Below, in pieces: positions 1 through 8,301 of a stretch of DNA of 64,000 nt; position 1 is the first letter of the stretch; each line of letters begins with the position of its first letter. A program made the position numbers and the translations under genes. The stretch covers positions 27,839,501 to 27,903,500 of the forward strand of contig CM066998.1 in NCBI GenBank assembly GCA_033977485.1, given 5' to 3'. The DNA comes from Hydrangea macrophylla (Eukaryota; Streptophyta; Magnoliopsida; Cornales; Hydrangeaceae). The notes below the pieces were generated by a model. It was not told the origin of the DNA. It saw only the letters and a list, made by a program, of their open reading frames with translations, and did no database searches.

Positions 1-572
1 GATCTCTTTGCACCCTTTGTAAATTAGACTTCATTTCCTTTCATTTCACAAATTCTTCTTATTGGTAACCTTGACTTTTATCATTAAGGCTTCACCTAAA
101 TTATTGGCTCATGAAACAAGGAATTCTTATGTCCTACCTGGGAGGCCTTGCGCCTACAGTCATTGCATTACTATGATTGTCCTACAGTAACCATCTAATG
201 GTTATTCTCAGATACTCATTCTATACATTGTGATCCTACAAGTGATTGATCACGTACCTCTTCGTTTCTAACTCAGTATATAATGAGTATTCATTTTGTT
301 ATGAATTCAACTCCTTACAAGTGAATTCAATCCTACTCCAATTACCAATAACAACTTATATGCTTGGTATTAATTAATGCATGGAGAAATTGCTTAACGA
401 CTTGTGTCATCACCTACAATGCCAAAACTCCACGACGATTTCATGTTGACACGCAAAGGAACTAAATCACAATAACACACATAAAAGGACGCCACGACCC
501 CTACAAGTTATAGAAGACAATCATGAGACCAACTAGACTTCTCAACCATCGCATCAAGAAGCTGAGAGGTAA

Positions 573-962
573 GAATCTTGCTCGATTAAAGACATAGAAG
601 AAACAAACCAGTATCCCGAACAACTACTCGAATGCAGTCCACAATCATTGAGGAAAACTCTGGATACATCAAAATTCATCACAAGAGGCAAAAGAAATAA
701 TGAAAGTAAAGTTAATCAGACTGCTATTCAGACACATCCAAAGCAACGTGATATCTGCGACAGCTGCGGAATATCTGGACATCACTTCAAAGAATGCAAA
801 GCACCGAAACAGCTCACAAGTTGATAGGCGCAGTGCTTCAATTGTGGAAAGACTGGACGTGTGCGCAAAGATTATCCGAAACGAGAAACTCAGAACAAGG
901 TTCTACCAAAAAGAAGATCCCGAAAGAGAACTTGCAGATCACCAAATCAATCTCAGCAATGA
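573..962 (+). pseudogene. gag: Gag C-terminal remnant with two zinc knuckles (unit 1)
   Basis: One frame runs from 573 to the stop at 960-962, broken only by two adjacent stops, TGA and TAG, at 822-827. Before the stops it encodes a CX2CX4HX4C knuckle, CDSCGISGHHFKEC (from 756). After them, in the same frame, lies a second knuckle, CFNCGKTGRVRKDY, in which the His is Arg and the last Cys is Tyr. Paired knuckles are usual at the end of plant Ty3/gypsy Gag, where they bind genomic RNA. A basic tail follows. The LTR begins only 240 bp downstream, so all of pol is missing. The stops and the lost ligands make this a pseudogene. The same lesions occur in the other two units. Confidence 0.75.
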
Positions 963-1162
963 ACAAGACGAAACACCAAAGGTGCCATATTCAATGTCAG
1001 AACTATGAATTTCACTTGGCATTGTTTTAGCAAAGAAGTTTGGACGTTTGAAAAAAAAAAAATTATTAAGACGGTCTGATTAGTTAGCTAGTGGGAACCT
1101 CATAACCTTAAAATCTGAGATATTATTAGTACCTTGTAATTTCTAAGACCTAGCAAAATCTA

Positions 1163-1200
1163 GATTTCGAGGACGAAATCCTTTAATAGGTGGTGGAAGA
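1163..1200 (+). promoter_or_regulatory. Polypurine tract with upstream hairpin (unit 1)
   Basis: The purine-rich GGTGGTGGAAGA directly abuts the LTR start at 1201 and should prime plus-strand DNA. Just upstream, 1163-1180 can fold as GATTTCG-AGGA-CGAAATC. The phrase CGAGGACGAAAT is typical of the pol end and PPT region of autonomous chromovirus-type gypsy elements, which suggests the parental family. Copies lie at 8264-8301 and 15363-15400. Confidence 0.7.
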
Positions 1201-1463
1201 TGTAACACCTGTAATTTTCTGTATTGGACCCACTATATTATTATATTATTATTTTAATTACGTGACGGTATGGACATGTTGTAGTATTACCATATAGACT
1301 ATAGTAACCATACCAACTCGACCATAATAAGATTTAACTTATTCCCGTACCCGTACCCGGACATTAGAAATAATACCCGGTTGTACGTAAATCGAGACCG
1401 ACACGCATATCGAGAAACTTATGCACGTAAACTGAGAAAGTTGCACAGAACCCGAGGTGGGCC

Positions 1464-1483
1464 CCACATGGCCGGCCATGTGG
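1464..1483. promoter_or_regulatory. Perfect 20-bp palindrome in LTR U3
   Basis: CCACATGGCCGGCCATGTGG is its own reverse complement. It lies about 115 bp upstream of the TATA box and is unchanged at 8565-8584 and 15664-15683. It contains CACATG/CATGTG E-box-like halves. Three near-identical GGACACATGTCC boxes follow at about 1504-1552. A dimeric regulator could bind here; that is inference. Confidence 0.6.
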
Positions 1484-1596
1484 CAACCACATGACATCCC
1501 TTTGGACACATGTCCACTTAATGGACACATGTCCACTTCATGGACACATGTCCTATGCATGTAACATGCAAATGACACCTAAGCTAATGCACTTTC

Positions 1597-1605
1597 TATA
1601 TATAA
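1597..1605 (+). promoter_or_regulatory. TATA box of LARD LTR
   Basis: TATATATAA lies about 400 bp into the LTR, downstream of the palindrome and the GGACACATGTCC boxes. It is conserved near 8698 and 15797. It is the best candidate for the U3/R boundary region, which would leave a very long R-U5 of about 2.7 kb. Confidence 0.55.
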
Positions 1606-1913
1606 CATGCACATGCACACAATTGACACACTTTGTCTCTTATAATCTGCACTTAAGTAAAGAAATTAGAGCTGGAGTTATAAGTTCATATAGGAGAAGA
1701 AGAAGGTGACACCATTGAAGTTGAAGTTCAAGCTCCATCAAGCTCAAGAACAACATCAAGCTTAATTTCAAGCTTTGGTGAGTAAATTGTGAGTAAATTG
1801 TGAGAAATTGTCAGTAATCTAACTCAATTTAGAACACATATAATATGTACTAATGTTTGGTAGAAGTTGATGTTGTTGTGTTGAAGTTTCCATGACATGC
1901 AAGACAAATACAT

Positions 1914-2680
1914 AAATCTGAGAAACTGAAACTCTCAGCAGAACATAGTTTAGTAAAAGGAATATTTTGTGTAGCTCAAAAATCCGAATTAAGCTAGGTT
2001 TTTTTGTGGTAAAAGCTAACTCATATATCTACAAATAACTCTTCTATAGCTCAGTCTAGAAATCAATACTTCATGGGTGAAATGCATGTACAACGCAGTG
2101 TTATAAACCTGGGAAAACAGAAACTTCCAGCAGAACGTAGTTTAGTAAAATGGATGTTTTGAGGAGCTCAAAAATCCGAATTAAGCTAGGTTTTTTTGTG
2201 GTAAAAGCTAACTCATATATCTACAAATAACTCTTCTATAGCTCAGTCTAGAAATCACTCCTTCATGGGTGAAATGCATGTACAACGCAGTGTTATAAAT
2301 CTGAGAAACTGAAACTCTCAGCAGAACATAGTTTAGTAAAATGAATGTTTTGTGTAGTTCAAAAATGCGAATTAAGCTAGGTTTTTTTGTGGTGATAGAT
2401 AACTCATTTATCTACAAATAACCCTTCTTTAGCTCAGTCTAAAAACCCCTCCTTAATAGGTGAAAGTTACGTACAATACAGTACTATAAATCTGGGACAG
2501 AACAGTCCGAGATATAAGAAATGTCTTGTAAAATAAATAGTTTGAGTAGCTCAAAAATGTTATTGAAGCTAGATTTTTTTTGTACATGAAGATATTCCTA
2601 TTATCTACAATGTTTTAGTTTTGAGTTTGATCTACAAAGCAATTTATCATGCCCAAATAAATCATGTTAATTCAGTCAAC
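1914..2680. repeat. 191-bp tandem repeat, four copies, inside LTR A
   Basis: Units start at 1914, 2105, 2297 and 2488, with periods of 191, 192 and 191 bp. Each starts near AAATCTGAGAAAC and contains AGCTCAAAAAT, AAGCTAG and a T-run. The first three units are close; the fourth is more diverged. Copies B and C carry the same array from about 9015 and 16114. Confidence 0.8.
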
Positions 2681-3301
2681 ACAGTGAAAATGTATCATGG
2701 CAGATTGTGTAGCTTTTTGTATAATGTTTTGTTTATGCATGGTGTTGATTGTTGATGCTAGTTTTCCGGTACATGTGTTCTTATGAAAATCTCATTCTAT
2801 GGTAGTGCTATCGTGTAGATGATGATGTTAAGGGTTTCATCTATGTGTTTATTGGTATTATATTCACGTTATAAATCCATGAGCTACGTGCTATGTTTTC
2901 TATTGTTATTAATATATTTTAATGACCGTTGAAAATTCATACCCAAACTATAAGTATACTGTATGGTACGATTATTGCATTAATAAGTGATCGGGAAAGT
3001 TTCCATCATAAGTATATTAAGAGGAAAACGGAATGTCGGACGTATAGCGAAATATTAACAGTTATAAATGGATGATATTAATGAACTAAACTACGAAACG
3101 TGCGAACGCGTAAAATAATGATAAAACCTTCGATAACAGATTTAATGTGAATAAGGGATATTGGGCCTCGTTTCTAGTCGTGTGTCTACTGGTCAAAGTT
3201 GATTCGTGAACTTTTGTGTCATGTTTGGATAATTCTTACAAAGTTGGTCTCTCGATTATTCCGTGGAGTCGATTGGTGAGTTATGTTTTGTTCGTTGATC
3301 T

Positions 3302-3594
3302 GAGGATCGGCATGACGTGTTCGGTCAAGTGCGGATGACCTGAGGATCGTCGTGACGTGTTCGATCAAGTGGTTGATTATTTTTCCGCACCCTTGGACTG
3401 AGGATCGGCATGAAGTGTTCGGTTATGTACGGGTGACCTGAGGATCGGCATGACGTGTTCGTCCAAGTGATTATTAATTTCCCGTACCCTTGGTCCGAGG
3501 ATCGGCATGACGTGTTCGGTAACGTGCGGGCGACCTGAGGATCGGCATGACGTGTTCGACCAAGAGATTGTTAATGTCCCGCACACTTATGCCA
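3302..3594. repeat. Dimeric TGACGTG repeat array in LTR A
   Basis: GAGGATCGGCATGACGTGTTCG or a close variant starts at 3302, 3342, 3400, 3440, 3497 and 3537. The spacings alternate between 40 and 57-58 bp, so the array is three dimers of about 97 bp. TGACGTG is a bZIP-type core in plants. The array recurs from about 10403 and 17502. Minus-strand open frames across it come only from its periodicity. Confidence 0.75.
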
Positions 3595-3927
3595 TTTGGG
3601 CGACAGTTTGAGTGCCAGTTGGGCGACAGTTAACTATTCATTGTTGAGTGTTGTTCTTTCTTGTCCAATAAATGCGTTTGGAGTTAAGTCTTCTTTCAGT
3701 CAATGTCATTGGTCAGTTCAGTTCTGGGTTAAGTTTCAAAGGGAATGATTGGGTTTAAATAAGACATGGTATTGAGAATGAGAAAAGGAGAACAAGGCAT
3801 AGTATCGAGAATAAGAAATGATGAATGAGATATGGTTTCGAGAAATAAGAGAGATGAAGAATAACGTACCTTAAGTGGTGGTAACCTTAAGGGGACCCTC
3901 ACTTAGCTTAACCGCTAACGGCTTTTC

Positions 3928-4059
3928 ATGCCGCTGGACCTTCTACGTCCAGCTTTTGCAGGTCCAGACGGAGCCGACTGCTATCAAGATGCTGACTTTA
4001 CTACTGAAGACTATGCTGGTGAAGACTACTACGAGGAAGGCTACGGGTTCGCCAGTTGA
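3928..4059 (+). CDS. Micro-ORF near the end of LTR A (43 aa, unknown)
   Basis: ATG to TGA encodes a 43-residue acidic, Tyr-rich peptide that ends in EDYYEEGYGFAS. The same frame is open at 11029-11160 and 18128-18259. Differences between copies include a Leu/Pro change and a silent Phe codon change. A splice-acceptor-like TTTTGCAG ends at 3961, inside the frame, so the acidic tail could instead be an exon end. The frame does not match any retrotransposon enzyme I know. It may be an upstream ORF in the leader or chance; copy-to-copy conservation is weak support because the LTRs are nearly identical. Confidence 0.3.
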   Translation: MPLDLLRPAFAGPDGADCYQDADFTTEDYAGEDYYEEGYGFAS

Positions 4060-4363
4060 AGACTTTGGAGCTTTTCTTTTGTTGTAGTTCTGTTATTATT
4101 ATGTTAGTAATGTAATAGTTTAGCTGGTCTTGTAATATGTATCTTTTGGATATCTTTTTGGCCTGTAATATACTACTGATGTAAGACTTGGATGCTTTAA
4201 ATTTCTGCTTCCGCTGAACTTAGTCACTTTCCCATATCACATTATTGTTATAAGCATGTTTGGACAATCAGGTGACACTCACAACCAGTCACGTGTCTAC
4301 GAACCCATAAAAGGAAATTTATTTTTCCCTATTTTTGGTACTTCGGGGCGTGACAGGGATTTT

Positions 4364-4375
4364 TGGTATCAGAGC
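4364..4375 (+). promoter_or_regulatory. Primer-binding site, tRNA-iMet type (internal A)
   Basis: TGGTATCAGAGC lies 8 bp after the LTR end. It is the classic plant retrotransposon PBS complementary to the 3' end of initiator tRNA-Met. Confidence 0.9.
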
Positions 4376-4478
4376 TTTAGGTTTAGACGCGTTCACTGAT
4401 TGTCCTACACCTTAAGTTATGAGCCTAAGATTTACCTTGTATTTGTACTGACACTAAGTTAGCTCCTCTTGAATGACT

Positions 4479-5165
4479 ATGGAGTCGAGCTTCGTTCATG
4501 ATGATTTCGGAGGTCACTATAATCGCGATGGTCGTATCCAGCCTGTCGACCCTGTACTATATCGACAACGGAACTGCTAGAGGGCGAGGCATATCTTAGA
4601 GGAGGACATATGGAGAGCTATACTTACCGATACATTGCAGTATCTGGATCAAGTTCAGCCCGAGTCGATCCATGCTTCAGAGACTACCGTACTTATTTGC
4701 CAGGAGCCTATCAGCATGACTCGTGATGAGGCATTATATGACGATATACTCTTCCCGATTATTATGGCCGCACCAACACTTCCATTCTCACCCGAGCCCA
4801 TACCAGAGCCAGATACCGATTCAGATCCAATGGATACAGATAGCGACGACGACATAGCGAGTGGAGAGGATACTGCAGGCAGTGACCATTCAGCAGACAA
4901 CCCATCTAATGGTGACGACACAGATGACGACGATGACCTGACAATTGAGGATAATCCGACAAGTAGCAATGACGAGCCAATCGAGGATGTTGACCCAGTA
5001 GACGATCTTCAGAGAGCAGGAAATGATGTACACGACCATCCAGCACCACCAGTTGATTTGGACAAGATGATACCGATGCCTGAGCAGAACCACGAAGCAG
5101 ATCCAACTGCCATCGAGGAGGAGGAGGAGGACCCTGAGGAGTTCTTAGAGGGCCTTAATAGATAA
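4479..5165 (+). pseudogene. Acidic ORF in gag position with in-frame amber (copy A)
   Basis: The first ATG after the PBS is at 4479. Its frame reaches TAG at 4578-4580 after 33 codons, then stays open to TAA at 5163-5165, followed directly by a second TAA. The downstream part (about 194 codons) is very acidic, with Asp/Glu runs such as SDDDIASGED and IEEEEEDPEEF, and Pro-rich spacers. It has no zinc knuckle, protease or membrane segment. Its position fits the N-terminal part of Gag or an unrelated leader protein; I cannot name a family. The amber is shared with the second copy, so it predates the array or is tolerated. Without readthrough, translation would need a later start. Confidence 0.45.
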
Positions 5166-6158
5166 TAAGAGAGGCAGACTTTACCTTAGATATGGTAAGG
5201 GAGTACCATAGTAAGCAGTTACATCCTTTCTTCTCATTCGACTCATTTTGAGTAAATCGATGCATTCTATTCTAATGGCCATTTCTTCTGAAAATGGTAC
5301 CTATATATTTTGTAAAGTGGCTCCGATTACCGTCAATAATTATTGTGATACACTCCTTGATAAGTAATTCATTTCCTTGATTTTTTTTATACCCCAGTCA
5401 ATAATTCTTGAGTATGTACCTTGATCATCCGATTTTTGACAAATTCTTTTGAGAACAAGTTCGATCACTAGTACTGGAAAGTCATTCTTTTGACTTATTA
5501 TTCTTTGAACTTAAATCTTGAAAGCTCACTGTCTTTGAAATTATTCTAAATAAATTTGATTACTAATACTGCAAAGTCATTCTTTTTGACTTATTATCCC
5601 TTGAACAAATTCTTACAAGTTCATTTCATTTGAAATAATTCTAAATGAGTTCTCTATTCTTGTTTTGTTAGGAACTCAAAAATGTTGTACTCTCTGTACA
5701 TCTTGACCTCTTATTGTCTCTCTCAGGTGGTACCTTATTCTTTATCAGTAGGGTTTCGTTTGGACTATTTCACTTATGAAATACCTAATTCTTATTTCAT
5801 TCGTTGAAGGCCTTGTGCCATCATTTACTTTCATTTCCTACAAATCTTGAGATACTACGATTACTTCCATAGTAATCGGTCATCCTATTATTGTTAGATT
5901 TACATTTTATTCTTGAATGGATCACATCATTCTACTATTATACTTCTATCTATGAGGATTCATCTGTCTTTTCGGACTCGGCTTCATTTTGGGTCAATCT
6001 GTTTAATCGTTTCAATCATTTTATTCTAGCTACCGGGATTATAATGATAACCATAATGTGAAATATAACAGGTTATGATTGCTTCACATAAGGTATGATA
6101 GAAACCTTATAGACACGAACTCATACGTAGGAACAGAAGAATCTTCTCGATCTCTGCA
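5166..6158. other. Non-coding LARD internal stretch with a 94-bp duplication
   Basis: No supportable gene. A diverged direct duplication spans 5463-5556 and 5557-5652; both halves carry AAGTCATTCTTTT and TTGACTTATTA. The rest is T-rich. The stretch recurs at 12267-13259. Confidence 0.6.
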
Positions 6159-6428
6159 ATGGATGAATCATCTCAAACAACTGAGGACTGGTCTAGAAGG
6201 CTAAGCAACATAATACCTAAGGAGATCGATCCCACTAGTGTATTTGGAAGACTGATACAAGGCTTATGGAAGACCGCTGACGGCACAAGCACAAGTGACT
6301 ATGGAAACGATTTATTTAGACACCTCCATATCGTCCATTCAGAATCACTTTTTAGACCACTCAAGCCACAACCTGCTACACTACCAAGGTCAACCCTACT
6401 ACAAGGAGCACATGAGATATTGACTTAG
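6159..6428 (+). CDS. 89-aa ORF of unknown function in LARD internal A
   Basis: ATG at 6159 follows a CTCTGCA context and leads to 89 codons ending in TAG. The peptide begins MDESSQTTEDWSRRLSNI and has mixed, mostly polar composition, with no membrane helix, knuckle or catalytic motif. The second unit has the same protein with TAA in place of TAG. Its position between the acidic ORF and the knuckle remnant suggests a surviving Gag segment, but no known Gag core motif is seen. It may equally be chance coding space. Confidence 0.3.
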   Translation: MDESSQTTEDWSRRLSNIIPKEIDPTSVFGRLIQGLWKTADGTSTSDYGNDLFRHLHIVHSESLFRPLKPQPATLPRSTLLQGAHEILT

Positions 6429-7673
6429 CCCGAGGCAATGGAAGACGCAAGAATAGAACATACCTTCAACAAATCAAACAACCTCCTAGACTGCTGACAT
6501 CGACCACGTTTAATCACAACGAACGACTCGCACCGCGAACATTAGTGAAGATGAGTACTGCATTCCACCTTCAAGCCAATGATCAGATCGCATAGGGCCT
6601 ACCAAGGGAAGACACGTTTCAGGTTTACAACATCGATGTTCCATCAACACGCTGAAGAAATGCATCTCTGACCCTGCGCACGTTATAAATTAAAACCATG
6701 TAAGGCTGAGTAATTATATTCATCTTTCTAATTTAACTCCTTTTGAGTAAACCCACTATTTTCTACCATTGGTTGCGTTAGATCAATTATCCTTATGATG
6801 AACCTTGGGATGTCCTTTATTGTTTCACTAATTGACAGTTATTCATTGTCCTCTCTGATTTCACTTAACAAGATTTTGGATCATTCTGATCAGTGATAAA
6901 TCCAATTGTGAATTCATTGGCTTTCTAATGCTATAAGTCACCTCTTTGGACTTATCACCATGAAATTCGATTCCAATGATTCATTTATAAACCAATCATT
7001 ATAAGTCATTTGGACTTATGATCTGTTAAATCAATCTCGTTTGGACTGTCAACCGTTTGACCAACTTTTGCAAGTGCGTATCCCTTGACATTATTGCGAA
7101 GGATCTCTTTGCACCCTTTGTAAATTAGACTTCATTTCCTTTCATTTCACAAATTCTTCTTATTGGTAACCTTGACTTTTATCATTAAGGCTTCACCTAA
7201 ATTATTGGCTCATGAAACAAGGAATTCTTATGTCCTACCTGGGAGGCCTTACGCCTACAGTCATTGCATTACTATGATTGTCCTACAGTAACCATCTAAT
7301 GGTTATTCTCAGATACTCATTCTATACATTGTGATCCTACAAGTGATTGATCACGTACCTCTTCGTTTCTAACTCAGTATATAATGAGTATTCATTTTGT
7401 TATAAATTCAACTCCTTACAAGTGAATTCAATCCTACTCCAATTACCAATAACAACTTATATGCTTGGTATTAATTAATGCATGGAGAAATTGCTTAACG
7501 ACTTGTGTCATCACCTACAATGCCAAAACTCCACGACGATTTCATGTTGACACGCAAAGGAACTAAATCACAATAACACACATAAAAGGACGCCACGACC
7601 CCTAAAAGTTATAGAAGACAATCATGAGACCAACTAGACTTCTCAACCATCGCATCAAGAAGCTGAGAGGTAA

Positions 7674-8063
7674 GAATCTTGCTCGATTAAAGACATAGAA
7701 GAAACAAACCAGTATCCCGAACAACTACTCGAATGCAGTCCACAATCATTGAGGAAAACTCTGGATACATCAAAATTCATCACAAGAGGCAAAAGAAATA
7801 ATGAAAGTAAAGTTAATCAGACTGCTATTCAGACACATCCAAAGCAACGTGATATCTGCGACAGCTGCGGAATATCTGGACATCACTTCAAAGAATGCAA
7901 AGCACCGAAACAGCTCACAAGTTGATAGGCGCAGTGCTTCAATTGTGGAAAGACTGGACGTGTGAGCAAAGATTATCCGAAACGAGAAACTCAGAACAAG
8001 GTTCTACCAAAAAGAAGATCCCGAAAGAGAACTTGCAGATCACCAAATCAATCTCAGCAATGA
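7674..8063 (+). pseudogene. gag: Gag zinc-knuckle remnant (internal A)
   Basis: This second copy of the knuckle segment keeps the intact first knuckle, the tandem TGA-TAG and the degraded second knuckle. Compared with unit 1, the codon after GRV is AGC instead of CGC, so the residue is Ser, not Arg. The frame ends 238 bp before LTR B. It cannot make a continuous Gag. Shared lesions show that decay came before duplication of the unit. Confidence 0.7.
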
Positions 8064-8301
8064 ACAAGACGAAAGACCAAAGGTGCCATATTCAATGTCA
8101 GAACTATGAATTTCACTTGGCATTGTTTTAGCAAAGAAGTTTGGACGTTTGAAAAAAAAATAATTATTAAGAAGGTCTGATTAGTTAGCTAGTGGGAACC
8201 TCATAACCTTAAAATCTGAGATATTATTAGTACCTTGTAATTTCTAAGACCTAGCAAAATCTAGATTTCGAGGACGAAATCCTTTAATAGGTGGTGGAAG
8301 A

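Larger units (their letters stand above)
1..1200 (+). mobile_element. Right part of an internal region (leftmost LARD unit)
   Basis: This is the last 1200 bp of a LARD internal region, colinear with 7102-8301 and 14203-15400. It holds a decayed gag zinc-knuckle segment (573-962), a short spacer and the polypurine tract that abuts the LTR at 1201. Positions 1-572 show no supportable gene. Confidence 0.85.
1201..4355 (+). repeat. LARD LTR, copy A
   Basis: This 3155-bp direct repeat starts TGTAACACC and ends CGTGACA. It has a TATA box near its left end (1597-1605), a 191-bp tandem repeat (1914-2680), a TGACGTG dimer array (3302-3594) and a short open frame near its right end (3928-4059). It serves as 3' LTR of the partial left unit and 5' LTR of the next. 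Confidence 0.9.
4356..8301 (+). mobile_element. LARD internal region A
   Basis: This 3946-bp region lies between LTR A and LTR B. In order it has the PBS, an acidic ORF with an in-frame amber (4479-5165), about 1 kb without a gene, an 89-codon frame (6159-6428), more than 1 kb of AT-rich DNA without a gene (6429-7673), the gag knuckle remnant (7674-8063) and the PPT. No pol domain was seen in any frame. Confidence 0.85.

Noticed and set aside
1339..1578. Minus-strand Cys/His-rich ORF in the LARD LTR (also near 8440 and 15539)
   Set aside because: It is produced by the GGACACATGTCC repeats and the palindrome read in reverse; no domain, and it lies across a promoter.
3377..3586. Minus-strand repetitive ORF (also near 10478 and 17577)
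   Set aside because: It comes from the periodic TGACGTG dimer array; it is not a gene.
3302..3594. Possible CRISPR-like repeat-spacer array
   Set aside because: Spacers are themselves repeated, the length alternates 40/57, and the array is in a plant LTR. The CAGTCGACTG array fails for the same reasons.
4655..5106. Minus-strand Ser-rich ORFs opposite the acidic ORF
   Set aside because: They are mirror frames of the Asp/Glu codons on the plus strand.
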